Positions 8,482 to 18,019 are shown, counted from the first letter of the stretch. The stretch is DNA of 64,000 bases from Paenibacillus uliginis N3/975 (GCF_900177425.1 NZ_LT840184.1:4442263-4506262); one strand, 5' to 3'. Translations and numbers: made by a program. Notes: generated from the sequence alone by a model not told the origin.

Positions 8482-10903
8482 CCAGTTTACCCGGCACTGC
8501 AATCACCTTGCGGATACTCTTTCCTTCCAGCGCCTGCTTGACATTTGGAAGGGAGAGGCTATATTCTTTCATCGCTTCTTGGTCCATATCTTTAGAGATT
8601 TTAGCCCGGTCTACGATTTTACCACTTACTTGGATAACGATTTCGATTTCTGCATCCACAGTCCAAGCTTCATCAAATTCCGGCCATGGCACATAAGTCA
8701 CGCTATCACTGTTACCCAAACGGCTCCAAAGCTCTTCGGCCAAGTGTGGTGCGAGAGGAGACAGCATTTGCACGAAGTTCTCCATCGCTTTGCGCGGCAA
8801 TTCATTAGCCTTGTAGCCTTCGTTAATGAAGATCATCATCTGACTAATGGCCGTGTTGAAGTGCAGATGTTCCATATCGTCAGTAACCTTCTTGATCGTC
8901 TTATGCCAGGTACGTTTGAACTCATCGGTTCCTTCGCCATCTACGATCTTGGAATTCAGCTCGCCGTTCTCGCCGATAAATAGACGCCAGATGCGGGACA
9001 AGAAACGGTGCATTCCTTCCACACCATTCGTATTCCACGGTTTGGTCGCTTCAAGCGGCCCCATAAACATTTCATAGACACGCAGTGTGTCCGCACCGTA
9101 TTCATTGACGATATCATCCGGATTGATAACATTGCCGCGCGACTTACTCATTTTCTCGTTGTTGTTACCCAGAATCATACCCTGGTTGACGAGCTTTTGG
9201 AACGGCTCTTTCGTATCCACAACCCCCAGGTCGTACAATACCTTATGCCAGAAACGGGCATACAACAAGTGGAGTACCGCGTGTTCAACACCGCCGATAT
9301 ACAGGTCAACCGGCAACCATGCCTTCTGCTTCTCTTTGGAGCACAGTTCATCATGGTTATCAGGATCAATGTAACGCAGATAATACCAGCAGCTTCCAGC
9401 CCATTGCGGCATCGTATTGGTCTCGCGGCGGGCTTTCATGCCCGTCTCAGGATCAATCGTTTCGACCCATTCCGTCACATTTGCAAGCGGAGATTCTCCC
9501 GTGCCTGATGGTTTGATCTGATCCACATCCGGCAGCAGCAGTGGAAGCTGATCCTCCGGTACGGTCTTCATAGTACCGTCCTCCAGGTGAAGAATAGGAA
9601 TCGGCTCACCCCAGTAACGCTGACGGCTGAACAACCAATCTCGCAGACGGTAGGTTACCTTTTTCTCACCTTTGCCGTTCTTCTCCAACCACTCGTTCAT
9701 AGCTTGGATAGCTGCTTCATTATCCAATCCGTTCAGGAAATCAGAATTGACGTGTTCTCCGCTACCGGCGTACGCCTCTTCCTCCACATTTCCTCCCTTA
9801 ACGACTTCAATAATGTCCAGACCGAACTGCTTCGCAAATTCCCAGTCCCGGCTATCATGGCCCGGAACGGCCATAATAGCACCCGTGCCGTAACCTGCAA
9901 GCACATAATCTGCAATCCAAATCGGTACTTGAGCTCCGTTTACCGGATTCACTGCATAAGCTCCAGTAAACACCCCGCTCTTGTCTTTTGCCAGATCCGT
10001 ACGCTCCAGATCGCTCTTACGTGCTGCCTGCTCCTGATAAGCTTTTACAGCATCCTTCTGTTCTTCCGTAGTAATTCGTTCCACCAGTTCATGCTCCGGT
10101 GCCAGCACACAGTAGCTTGCACCGAACAGCGTATCCGGACGAGTCGTAAATACGGTCAGATGCTGATCGTGGCCAGCGATGTCGAAGCGGACTTCTGCAC
10201 CGGTCGATTTCCCGATCCAGTTACGCTGCATATCTTTAATGCTTTCGGTCCAATCCAGCTCCTCCAAATCCTCCAGCAATCTCTCAGCATAATCTGTAAT
10301 CTTCAAAATCCACTGACGCATCGGTCTGCGGATGACAGGATGATTGCCGCGCTCGGATTTGCCGTCAATCACTTCTTCATTAGCGAGAACCGTGCCCAGC
10401 GCCGGGCACCAGTTTACTGGTATCTCCGCAACATAAGCCAAACCCTTTTTATACAATTGGATAAAAATCCATTGTGTCCACTTATAGTACTCAGGATCCG
10501 TAGTACTGATCTCACGATCCCAGTCATAGGAGAAACCGAGTGACTTGATCTGCCGGCGGAAGTTATCGACATTTTGCACTGTAAATTCACGCGGATGTTT
10601 ACCAGTGTCCATCGCATACTGCTCAGCAGGAAGGCCGAATGCATCCCAGCCCATCGGATGGAGTACATTGAATCCACGCATCCGTTTGAAACGGGCTACA
10701 ATATCCGTTGCCGTGTAACCCTCCGGATGTCCTACGTGCAGACCTGCACCTGACGGATATGGGAACATATCCAGCGCATAAAATTTCGGTTTCGACTGAT
10801 CTTCATGCGTTTTAAACGTTTTATGTTCATCCCAATACTGCTGCCATTTCGGCTCGATAGCCTGCGGCTGATAGCCGTGGCCTGTTTGTTGATTTTCACT
10901 CAT
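8462..10903 (-). CDS. leuS: Leucyl-tRNA synthetase
   Basis: Charges tRNA-Leu. The 813-residue class I synthetase contains the HIGH-type motif GAGLHVGHPEG near residue 48 and the KMSKS motif EKMSKSRGN near residue 580. It also has the CP1 editing region (TTRPDTLFGASY and AVPGHDSRDWEFA) and the C-terminal anticodon-binding domain. ATG 10901-10903 is chosen because AAGGAGGAG lies at the right distance. A longer frame to 11026 reads through the T-box terminator and is not the protein. A T-box leader with a Leu-type specifier lies directly upstream, so expression responds to uncharged tRNA-Leu. Confidence 0.97.
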   Translation of the reverse strand: MSENQQTGHGYQPQAIEPKWQQYWDEHKTFKTHEDQSKPKFYALDMFPYPSGAGLHVGHPEGYTATDIVARFKRMRGFNVLHPMGWDAFGLPAEQYAMDTGKHPREFTVQNVDNFRRQIKSLGFSYDWDREISTTDPEYYKWTQWIFIQLYKKGLAYVAEIPVNWCPALGTVLANEEVIDGKSERGNHPVIRRPMRQWILKITDYAERLLEDLEELDWTESIKDMQRNWIGKSTGAEVRFDIAGHDQHLTVFTTRPDTLFGASYCVLAPEHELVERITTEEQKDAVKAYQEQAARKSDLERTDLAKDKSGVFTGAYAVNPVNGAQVPIWIADYVLAGYGTGAIMAVPGHDSRDWEFAKQFGLDIIEVVKGGNVEEEAYAGSGEHVNSDFLNGLDNEAAIQAMNEWLEKNGKGEKKVTYRLRDWLFSRQRYWGEPIPILHLEDGTMKTVPEDQLPLLLPDVDQIKPSGTGESPLANVTEWVETIDPETGMKARRETNTMPQWAGSCWYYLRYIDPDNHDELCSKEKQKAWLPVDLYIGGVEHAVLHLLYARFWHKVLYDLGVVDTKEPFQKLVNQGMILGNNNEKMSKSRGNVINPDDIVNEYGADTLRVYEMFMGPLEATKPWNTNGVEGMHRFLSRIWRLFIGENGELNSKIVDGEGTDEFKRTWHKTIKKVTDDMEHLHFNTAISQMMIFINEGYKANELPRKAMENFVQMLSPLAPHLAEELWSRLGNSDSVTYVPWPEFDEAWTVDAEIEIVIQVSGKIVDRAKISKDMDQEAMKEYSLSLPNVKQALEGKSIRKVIAVPGKLVNIVAG

Positions 10904-10961
10904 ACTTTCCAGCTCCTCCTTCGCAGTCAGGCACGCGGTGTATGACCGTGCGCCTCCAAAC

Positions 10962-11268
10962 AAAAAAACCTCATCATCCATAGCGTACGACGCTAGGGAC
11001 GAGAGGTTTGATTCCCGTGGTACCACCCTAGTTAGCCAAAGGCATTCTTTGCCTTCAACTCACTTTGCACCTCTATCGCAGGTGAGACGACGATGACTCA
11101 TCGGCCTGACATTAACGCTTACCGTGTAAGCTGTCTAAACCGGGTTAACATCGTTACTCCGAGGTGAGTTCATTTCCTTCGTCAACCGGCTTGCACCAAC
11201 CGCCGGCTCTCTATGTGATCGGGTTAGAAACTACTGATCCTCATCATCGTATCATATTCGATTTTAAT
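10962..11268 (-). promoter_or_regulatory. T-box riboswitch leader of leuS
   Basis: The minus-strand leader carries the T-box core AGGGTGGTACCACG (11016-11029), which pairs with the tRNA acceptor end. A terminator hairpin follows, with arms around AACCTC and GAGGTT and a T-tract at 10962-10968. Upstream, a Stem I region includes an AGTA element and the sequence GAACTC at 11166-11171. I read CTC (11166-11168) as the Leu specifier codon. The layout is the standard transcription-attenuating T-box. The Stem I folding was judged by eye. Confidence 0.9.
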
Positions 11269-11274
11269 GACGAT

Positions 11275-11303
11275 ATTATATCGAACATCGGCTGTTAAGT
11301 CAA
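11275..11303 (-). promoter_or_regulatory. Sigma-A promoter of the leuS T-box transcript
   Basis: TTGACT (11298-11303), a 17-base spacer and a perfect TATAAT (11275-11280) on the minus strand. Transcription would begin near 11268, immediately before the T-box. The -35 overlaps the 3' side of the AraC gene stop region. Confidence 0.85.
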
Positions 11304-12167
11304 TGAAGATAACCTGCTGTTACGGTAATCTTCCGGTGTCAGGCCGACCATCTCCTTAAACATGCGGCTGAAATGAGCCAAATGTTTAAACCCCGCAGCG
11401 TAACACACTTCGGTTACAGTCAGATTCGGATGAAGCCAGAGCAGCATTTTTGCCTGATTGATTCTTCGGCTGTATACATATTTAAATACCGTTGTTCCAG
11501 TGACTTCTTTAAATAAGGATGATAAATAGTGCTTTGTTAAATGTACCGAATGAGCAATTTCTTCGAGACTAAGATCCTTCATATAATTCTGCTCCACGAA
11601 GGTGATGACTTGCTGGATATGGCGCTCTTTTTCCGGATAAGATTCTTTATGATTCACAGCAGTGCGGCAAAGATCAGCAATAAAACACATCATGTCAATC
11701 AGTCTCAGCATTCTTCGTTCTTGCGGAGCGCCTGTAGATGTCAAACGTTCCAGCTCTATCATAATGCCTTCGAATTCAGCTCTCTCTGGTCCCTCAAGCG
11801 TAATCCGGTAGTTGCTCAGCTCTTCAAACGGGCTTAATAAGGCAGAAAATGCGGCGGGTTGAAGCCACCGGCCCACAAATCCGGGATCAAAATGAACAAT
11901 ACTCCGGACATACCTGGCATCAGGTTCCACATGAGGACAATGCAGTGTCAAACCATTCATTAAGAGAAGATCACCTGGCTTCAGAACATAAATCTTATCC
12001 CCGATCAAGTATGTACATTTTCCCTCGTGAAAATAAAATATTTCATAGAATGGATGTGAATGAAATTCACCGCTAGCCATCGGTTTATCGTTGCGATAAT
12101 GAAAATCGAACGGTTGGTGGAGCTGGAGTTGCCCATTCAATTCATTCATAAAGGACACCGGTTTCAT
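11295..12167 (-). CDS. AraC-family transcriptional regulator with cupin sensor domain
   Basis: A 290-residue regulator. The N-terminal half is a cupin-like sugar-sensing domain (GEFHSHPFYEIFYFHEGKC, then KPGDLLLMNG). The C-terminal 100 residues hold two AraC-type helix-turn-helices (LSLEEIAHSVHLTKHYLSSLFKE and LTVTEVCYAAGFKHLAHFSRMFKE). It lies 50 bases downstream of the Gfo/Idh/MocA oxidoreductases on the same strand and is therefore likely to control that carbohydrate cassette. The inducer is not apparent. The leuS promoter overlaps its 3' end. Confidence 0.88.
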   Translation of the reverse strand: MKPVSFMNELNGQLQLHQPFDFHYRNDKPMASGEFHSHPFYEIFYFHEGKCTYLIGDKIYVLKPGDLLLMNGLTLHCPHVEPDARYVRSIVHFDPGFVGRWLQPAAFSALLSPFEELSNYRITLEGPERAEFEGIMIELERLTSTGAPQERRMLRLIDMMCFIADLCRTAVNHKESYPEKERHIQQVITFVEQNYMKDLSLEEIAHSVHLTKHYLSSLFKEVTGTTVFKYVYSRRINQAKMLLWLHPNLTVTEVCYAAGFKHLAHFSRMFKEMVGLTPEDYRNSRLSSLT

Positions 12168-12217
12168 AGAGTCTGCCCCTTCTGATCCTAGGTATTCCTT
12201 TATTATAACGGATACAA

Positions 12218-13291
12218 TTACTGAATACGAACGGCTTCATTCTGTGCAACAATACATAATTCCCCCGCTTTAAAAGCATGCTCCTGCGTCATGGCCCGTT
12301 CCGTCCGTTCCAGGCAGTCAACAATCAACTCCCCGAAGAACGGATATCCCACCTTTCCCTTGAGTTCCATATGATATTCCCCTTCATGGTTGACCAAGTA
12401 AAGATGATCTCCCTGCGAATCCCTTGCCACATCGATATACTTGCGCATCTCGATATATCCGTCCGTTCCAAGAATAAATGTTCTTCCATCCCCCCAAGTG
12501 CCAAGACCGTCCGGCGTAAACCAGTCCACGCGAAAATAATGACTTGCCCCGTTGTCACCAATTAACGTTGCATCTCCGAAATCCTCAAGTTCCGGATACA
12601 ACGGATTGTTGTAATTGGCCACTTTGCTGCTCATCACCTTGGCATCTTTACATCCTGCATAAAACAAAAACTGCTCAATTTGATGAGAGCCGATATCGCA
12701 CAAAATGCCCCCGTATTGTTCATGACGGAAAAACCAGTCAGGACGAGATGGGGCGTTGAGACGGTGGGGTCCAGTGCCCATCACCTGTATAACACGGCCG
12801 ATAGCGCCATCCTGTATTAACTTTCCGGCGTGAATAGCACTCTCGACATGAAGTCGTTCACTATAATACACCATATATTTTCGGCCCGTTTCCTCTGCTT
12901 TTGCCCTTGCTGCCGCGACCTGATCCAGCGTCGTAAATGGTGTTTTGTCCGTAAAATAATCTTTGCCATGGGACATAACCTCCAGTCCCAGACTGCAACG
13001 TTCAGACGGAATAGCAGCCGCGGCGACAAGCTGAACCTCCGAATCTTCCAGAATCTGAGCTTCTGAAAAAGCTACACGTACCTGAGGATATCTTTGGCAA
13101 AACAACTTCACTTTCTGCGGATCGGGATCATATACCCATTTTAGTGTTGCCCCCGCCTCCACCAATCCATTGCACATTCCGTATATATGACCGTGTTCCA
13201 GAGACATCGCTGCAATGACGAATTCTCCCGGCTCGACGACCGGCTTAGATTTACCGGCAGGGGCGTAAAGCATACCGTTGTTACGATTCAT
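12218..13291 (-). CDS. Gfo/Idh/MocA-family oxidoreductase
   Basis: Probably an NAD(P)-dependent sugar or cyclitol dehydrogenase. Residues about 24-140 form a Rossmann-type domain (FVIAAMSLEHGHIYGMCNGLVEAGATL) with the family motif DKTPFTTLDQVAAA near residue 115, in place of the usual EKP. The second domain contains GPHRLNAPSRPDWFF and CDIGSHQIEQFLFYAG, the position of the catalytic His in the family. The N-terminal glycine-rich motif is atypical: GHIYGM replaces GxGxxG. The gene follows a second family member with a 67-base gap, and both probably act in the same pathway. The substrate cannot be deduced. Confidence 0.82.
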   Translation of the reverse strand: MNRNNGMLYAPAGKSKPVVEPGEFVIAAMSLEHGHIYGMCNGLVEAGATLKWVYDPDPQKVKLFCQRYPQVRVAFSEAQILEDSEVQLVAAAAIPSERCSLGLEVMSHGKDYFTDKTPFTTLDQVAAARAKAEETGRKYMVYYSERLHVESAIHAGKLIQDGAIGRVIQVMGTGPHRLNAPSRPDWFFRHEQYGGILCDIGSHQIEQFLFYAGCKDAKVMSSKVANYNNPLYPELEDFGDATLIGDNGASHYFRVDWFTPDGLGTWGDGRTFILGTDGYIEMRKYIDVARDSQGDHLYLVNHEGEYHMELKGKVGYPFFGELIVDCLERTERAMTQEHAFKAGELCIVAQNEAVRIQ

Positions 13292-13358
13292 TTGATCATC
13301 CTTCTCGAATTCGATAACTGCCCAAGGCTGTTAGTGATCATCATTCATCATAGTGTCT

Positions 13359-14522
13359 TTAACCGAAGGTGGTTGACATATCTACTGGTCCTGTTTCTTT
13401 CACCGTCTTCTGATAGGTCGAATTTTTAATGCGCTCCTGCAGGAGCTCGTAATACAAATCTTCATCCATAGGGATATCCACCCAATCATCGGTCCAGCTA
13501 GACAAATGCATCGCATTGGATAAAGTCAGACCTTTAATGCCTTCCTCACCCGGTGCAATAAGCGGAGTACCATTTAATATGGCATCCGTGAAATTTTGTA
13601 TAATACCGCTGTGCTGAGGATTGTCTCCGTAGACTGGAATCTCGCACTTCCAGCATTCCGGCTCCCCGAAGCCACCGGTATACTCACGGTTGAACTCCGT
13701 TTCGGACACCCGCAGCCGCCAAAACGTTATCTTATCATCTTCTATAACGATTTTGCCCCGATCTCCTGTAACCTCAAAGCGATTCGTTCCCGGTGCTTCG
13801 CCCGTCGTCGTAATAAACACACCTGTCGCACCGTTTTCATATTCCACATAAGCCGTCACATCATCTTCTACTTCGATATTTCTATATTTGCCGAAGGAAC
13901 AGAAAGCTCTCATCCGGACAGGCATCATTCCGGTAATCCACTGCCATAAATCCAATTGATGCGGACACTGGTTAATGAGAACCCCGCCGCCTTCACCTGC
14001 CCATGTCGCGCGCCAGCCGCCCGAATCATAGTAGCTTTGCGAACGGTACCAGTGGGTAACAATCCAGTTCGTACGGCGGATTTCCCCAAGCTCCCCAGAA
14101 GCAATCAGCTCGCGAAGCTTTTGGTAAAGCGGATTGCAGCGCTGATTGTACATAATCGAGAATACTTTGCCGCTCCCGGCCACAACTTTATTCATCTCCC
14201 GCACCTGCTTTGTATGAACGCCGGCAGGCTTCTCAATCAGTACATGTAGGCCCTGCTCAAAAGCAAATATAGCTTCCGACGGGTGATCATAATGGGGCGT
14301 CGCAATGATGACAGCATCGATTTCACCAGATGACAGCATCGCCTCGGCGTCGTCCCATATTTTTACTGTATCCGGTAATTCGGCTCTAGCCATGTCCTGC
14401 TTGCTTGCTTTTACGTCACATACTGCCGTAAGAGACGCTCCACGAATTTTTCCCGCTGCCAAGGTTCTCACATGACTAAAGCCCATACCCAAACCGATGA
14501 CGCCAATTCTTACTTCTTCCAT
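13359..14522 (-). CDS. Gfo/Idh/MocA-family oxidoreductase
   Basis: A 387-residue NAD(P)-dependent oxidoreductase. It begins with the cofactor-binding motif IGVIGLGMGFSHVRTLA. It carries the conserved EKPAGVHTKQV (about residues 97-107) and the substrate-domain segment GGGVLINQCPHQLDLWQW, with His as the likely acid/base. An AAGGGAGGT ribosome binding site precedes the ATG. It sits between a sugar-phosphate isomerase-like gene and a second Gfo/Idh/MocA gene, a combination typical of pathways that oxidise, epimerise and cleave unusual sugars or inositol-like compounds. The exact substrate is not known. Confidence 0.85.
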   Translation of the reverse strand: MEEVRIGVIGLGMGFSHVRTLAAGKIRGASLTAVCDVKASKQDMARAELPDTVKIWDDAEAMLSSGEIDAVIIATPHYDHPSEAIFAFEQGLHVLIEKPAGVHTKQVREMNKVVAGSGKVFSIMYNQRCNPLYQKLRELIASGELGEIRRTNWIVTHWYRSQSYYDSGGWRATWAGEGGGVLINQCPHQLDLWQWITGMMPVRMRAFCSFGKYRNIEVEDDVTAYVEYENGATGVFITTTGEAPGTNRFEVTGDRGKIVIEDDKITFWRLRVSETEFNREYTGGFGEPECWKCEIPVYGDNPQHSGIIQNFTDAILNGTPLIAPGEEGIKGLTLSNAMHLSSWTDDWVDIPMDEDLYYELLQERIKNSTYQKTVKETGPVDMSTTFG

Positions 14523-14791
14523 TGTTGTACCTCCCTTTTGTTAAAAAAGTGAATTATACTCGTAAAATGTTTATATGTTCTCTGCTATATAAGTTGCATT
14601 AAAGATTCTCAGCCTGATCATCACTACGAATGCGGATTATTCTTCCGATCGCTGTTGCCCCCAGATTTCTTTTATGTATTTATACAATTGTTGAAATACG
14701 GGGGCAAAGGCGACCTCTTCGTTTCTCCAAAATAATTCCGCCTTCTCCGTTGAAGTACTTCCATTTCTTTAGTTCAATCTATATATTATTT

Positions 14792-15655
14792 TTACTTGGT
14801 CCATTCTTGCATTTGTTGCACAAAATGTTTCAACATTTCTTTGGAAGGATATGTTCCGCTAAAATCTTCAATTCCTAAGTATCCGTCATAACCAACGGAT
14901 TTCAGATCCGCAATAACCTGAGGCCATGAAACGATGCCATGGGAGAGCGGTACCCACTCACCTATCCATTCCGTGTTACGGCCGTTCTCTGACTTCGTCA
15001 TTCGATAACCGGCATTTTTCACATGAACATGGGCCAAATAAGGACCAAGAAGCTCTAAGCCCATCCTAAAATTTTCATAACCCTCATGAACCATATTTCC
15101 GGGATCATATAAGACACCGACATGTCGAGAATCAAAGTGGCTAACCAGCTTATGAGCCAAGCCAGCGCTAGGCGCAATTGTTTTGTGATGGGTTTCTACA
15201 AGAGCTTTGATACCGTAGTCCGCAGCCAGTCGCTCCACGGATTCCAGATAACGTACGGCTTGCTTATAAAGATCATGGTAGGTCTCGCTTCTATCATAGC
15301 CAGGTATACCCGCCCGGATAAAGGAAGCTCCAAGCAGCTTGGCTGCCTTCATCACCCGCTCTGTGCCTTCAATATCACCACAAGTCAGATAAGGTACAAC
15401 GGCTATGCTGCGAAGATTGTACTCCTTGGCTACCTTGTCAAACCTCAACCAGTCCTCCTCCGTACCTCTTGGATCGATAGAGCAGCGATTGTGGCGCCAA
15501 AATGAAGGCCCCTCCTGAAGGACGTCCTCCGGAATTTCCTTAAAGCGCCATTCTATTCCTTCAACTCCAGCCTCATGCGCAGCTGCGGCCAACTCCTCCG
15601 GATTCAAATCAGGGGTTGCAACTGTAAACACAGACCATTTCATCGTCGTTTCCAC
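14792..15655 (-). CDS. Sugar phosphate isomerase/epimerase-like TIM barrel protein
   Basis: A 287-residue xylose-isomerase-like TIM barrel (AP endonuclease 2 superfamily, related to IolE/IolI). Visible features are the starting strand KWSVFTVATPDLNPEELAAAAHEAGVEGIEWR, the metal-site strands ALVETHHKTIAPSAG, GVLYDPGNMVHEG and HVHVKN, and the C-terminal GYLGIEDFSG. It is the first gene of the carbohydrate cassette ending at the AraC gene. The 269 bases to the next gene hold no clear feature. Activity is inferred from fold and neighbours; isomerase, epimerase or dehydratase are all possible. Confidence 0.8.
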   Translation of the reverse strand: METTMKWSVFTVATPDLNPEELAAAAHEAGVEGIEWRFKEIPEDVLQEGPSFWRHNRCSIDPRGTEEDWLRFDKVAKEYNLRSIAVVPYLTCGDIEGTERVMKAAKLLGASFIRAGIPGYDRSETYHDLYKQAVRYLESVERLAADYGIKALVETHHKTIAPSAGLAHKLVSHFDSRHVGVLYDPGNMVHEGYENFRMGLELLGPYLAHVHVKNAGYRMTKSENGRNTEWIGEWVPLSHGIVSWPQVIADLKSVGYDGYLGIEDFSGTYPSKEMLKHFVQQMQEWTK

Positions 15656-15779
15656 CCTTCTTTACTCGAAAGTAGCTTACTGTAAACAGACCTATTTGAT
15701 TGTAGTTTAGCTATCCGTCACCATCATTCGACTTCACTTCCGGGTTACTACAGACTGTAATCGTTTTCAGTTTGATGCG

Positions 15780-15808
15780 GGTATAGTCTAACACAGGTTT
15801 TCAAGCAA
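15780..15808 (-). promoter_or_regulatory. Possible promoter of the carbohydrate cassette
   Basis: TTGCTT (15803-15808), a 17-base spacer and TATACC (15780-15785) on the minus strand, about 125 bases before the isomerase-like gene. Both hexamers match the consensus only in part, as expected of an activator-dependent promoter, so support is limited. Confidence 0.35.
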
Positions 15809-15905
15809 ACCTACGGCCTTGATACGGCATCTTAACCACAATCAAATAGACCGCCAAAAAAGAGTTTCCCATGCAAGAAGAACACACGACTTCCCCAAAG
15901 CAAAA

Positions 15906-15946
15906 AGGACTGTTCCTTCGTAGAATATCTACGCTGAAACAGTCCT
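15906..15946 (-). terminator. Rho-independent terminator after yqeM
   Basis: Outer arms AGGACTGTT and AACAGTCCT and inner arms CGTAGA and TCTACG make one long stem. In the leftward direction it runs into a TTTTT tract. It lies 15 bases after the yqeM stop and closes the yqeG-yqeM operon. Confidence 0.85.
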
Positions 15947-15960
15947 GAGTCTGTAATTTA

Positions 15961-16731
15961 TTATTTGACAGCTACAAAGAACAGCCTTTGTGCATCGCTT
16001 CCAGCTTCAACCCACTCAAAATCTGCATAACATTTCACATCACGGAATCCGGCTTTGGTCAACTCCACCTTCATCCACTCTGGATCGTAGCCGCGCTGCG
16101 TATGCGTTTCTTCGAAACGGCGGTATACCGATCGGTCATTCTCATCACGCGCGAAAATAGATAGATGATGTTCAATTTCACAGCGGAGTTCATCCAGAGC
16201 ACATGTCCAAATATATGAGACCTTATGATCATCAAGAACGAAGGGCTGCTCCTCATCGTAACGAATCAAGGTGTTCGGATGGTGCACATCAAACAGGAAC
16301 GAGCCCCCATCCTTCAGACCGCTATAGGTACGGGCGAACACAGCTCGAATGTCGTCTTCTTCAAGTAAATAATTAATGCAATCACAAAAAGAAATGACGG
16401 AGTCCACCTGCTCTGGCAGTTCCCATACCCGCATATCCTGCTGTACCCAGCGAACACTCCCCTCACGGAACAGACGATTCCCTTGAGGGGTCCCCTCCAG
16501 CTTGCGGCGAGCAATCGACAACATGTCGGCTGACAGATCTATTCCCGTTACTTCAAATCCCGAATTCACGAGCGGAATCGTGATGCTGCCTGTCCCGCAT
16601 CCGAGCTCCGCCACACTTTTGGGCATACCATACTTTTCCCAAGCTGTCCGCGCAAACCGGATCCAATCGGGATAAGGCATGTCCTCCATAAGTTGATCGT
16701 AAACGTACGCAAATTTGCGGTAAGACAACAT
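15961..16731 (-). CDS. yqeM: SAM-dependent methyltransferase YqeM
   Basis: A 256-residue class I methyltransferase. Motif I is VAELGCGTGSITIPL (about residues 40-54), followed by the acidic strand VTGIDLSADML and motif IV-like VDSVISFCDCINYLLEEDD. It ends the operon in the same place as yqeM of Bacillus, after rsfS, although cvfB lies between them here. The methyl acceptor is unknown. A strong terminator lies directly downstream. Confidence 0.85.
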   Translation of the reverse strand: MLSYRKFAYVYDQLMEDMPYPDWIRFARTAWEKYGMPKSVAELGCGTGSITIPLVNSGFEVTGIDLSADMLSIARRKLEGTPQGNRLFREGSVRWVQQDMRVWELPEQVDSVISFCDCINYLLEEDDIRAVFARTYSGLKDGGSFLFDVHHPNTLIRYDEEQPFVLDDHKVSYIWTCALDELRCEIEHHLSIFARDENDRSVYRRFEETHTQRGYDPEWMKVELTKAGFRDVKCYADFEWVEAGSDAQRLFFVAVK

Positions 16732-16757
16732 GATGACACCACTTTCTTAAGGCTTCC

Positions 16758-17675
16758 TTATTTATTGCCCTCTACACTGGGTTCCGAGTTCTCCTCATTT
16801 TCCTTAGCAAGATAGGTCCAATTTTCCTTCTGTGTAACCAGCCCGTCCTTCATCAGCTTACCTAGGGCCCGTTTAAAGGCTGATTTGCTGATGCCGAAAC
16901 GCTGCTTAATAATATCTGGCGGCGTTGCGTCAGAGTATGGCATGGCTCCACCCGGACGTTCCTTCAGAAACGCTAGCAGCCGATCAGCATCATCTGTCAT
17001 CCCAATCTCTTTACGCGGCACCATCGATAAGTTGACACGGCCGTCCTCACGTATATGACTGACACGAACACGAACTTCTTCTCCGAGACGCATTAATCGC
17101 GTACGCTCGGAAGAATGAATCATCCCAATAGCTCCAAAACCAAGCACGCCACCGTCTACTATAACGAACGTGCCCATCTGAAGAGGCTTGTACACAAGTG
17201 CTGTAAACCATTGGTTGAGCCAAGCATCGGGTGCATGAAAAGCAAGGGGCGCAAGCTCCTGTTCTCCGGCCAACTTGGCACGGAGCCGTCCTTGCTTATC
17301 GTGTTCCATCATGGCGAATACATAATCACCTACCTGGGGATGAAGCTCTCTCATCTCAGGTAGTTCACGGATAGGAAGCAGCAGTTGACGGCCCAGCCCC
17401 ATCTCGAGGAAGCAGCCAAGGCGCGGATGAACGTCAGCTACCATTAGCTTGGCTGTCTCACCCAATGTGAGATACGGCTTTTTCATTGTAGCTGCGAGCC
17501 GATCCTCCGTATCAAAAAATATAAACACCTCAACCGTATCTCCAGGCTCTACCTTCCCGGTAAGCTCAGAGTAATGGAGAAGCACATCTCTGTCGCCGCC
17601 GTTCAAAAAATAACCGTAAGGCGATACTTCACGGGTTACTTCCAACTCCACGATCGTACCGGCGATCAGGCTCAT
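16758..17675 (-). CDS. cvfB: S1-domain RNA-binding protein CvfB/YitL
   Basis: A 305-residue protein with tandem S1-like OB domains. The first strand-rich segment is IVELEVTREVSPYGYFLNG. A central S1 repeat contains GFGAIGMIHSSERTRLMRLGEEVRVRVSHIREDGRVNLSM. A C-terminal winged helix contains PDIIKQRFGISKSAFKRALGKLMKDGLV. This order is characteristic of CvfB (YitL), an RNA-binding regulator linked to virulence in staphylococci. Its ATG overlaps the rsfS stop by four bases, so it is translated as part of the yqe operon. Confidence 0.88.
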   Translation of the reverse strand: MSLIAGTIVELEVTREVSPYGYFLNGGDRDVLLHYSELTGKVEPGDTVEVFIFFDTEDRLAATMKKPYLTLGETAKLMVADVHPRLGCFLEMGLGRQLLLPIRELPEMRELHPQVGDYVFAMMEHDKQGRLRAKLAGEQELAPLAFHAPDAWLNQWFTALVYKPLQMGTFVIVDGGVLGFGAIGMIHSSERTRLMRLGEEVRVRVSHIREDGRVNLSMVPRKEIGMTDDADRLLAFLKERPGGAMPYSDATPPDIIKQRFGISKSAFKRALGKLMKDGLVTQKENWTYLAKENEENSEPSVEGNK

Positions 17676-18019
17676 ACGTTCTCCACCACTTTAGCGTCAG
17701 ACCACAGACGTTCAATGTTGTAATATTCACGCTCATCGCGATGGAATATATGAACTACTACATCGCCAAGATCCATCAACACCCAGCGGGCAGCGTCCAT
17801 TCCTTCGATACCTTTAAGCGTCACGCCGACCTCTTGAGCACGCTTGCGCACTTCGGTTGCAATCGCTTGAACCTGGGTATCGGAGTTACCGTGACAAATA
17901 ACAAAGTAATCGGCTACAAGAGAGATTCCTCTCAAATCAAGAGCCACAATATTCATCGCTTTCTTATCTTCAGCGGCCGCTACGGCCGCATTTAACAATT
18001 CATTCGGACTTATCGTCAT
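17672..18019 (-). CDS. rsfS: Ribosome silencing factor RsfS
   Basis: A 115-residue Iojap/YbeB-family protein that binds ribosomal protein uL14 and blocks subunit joining when nutrients are scarce. The family core is clear: NIVALDLRGISLVADYFVICHGNSDTQVQAIA, then GMDAARWVLMDLGDVVVHIFHRDEREYYNIERLW. It overlaps both neighbours by four bases, yqeK upstream and cvfB downstream, showing tight coupling. It corresponds to yqeL of Bacillus. Confidence 0.95.
   Translation of the reverse strand: MTISPNELLNAAVAAAEDKKAMNIVALDLRGISLVADYFVICHGNSDTQVQAIATEVRKRAQEVGVTLKGIEGMDAARWVLMDLGDVVVHIFHRDEREYYNIERLWSDAKVVENV

Noticed and set aside
10904..11026. Longer N-terminus for leuS
   Set aside because: It translates through the T-box terminator; the ATG at 10903 has a good ribosome binding site and the normal family start.
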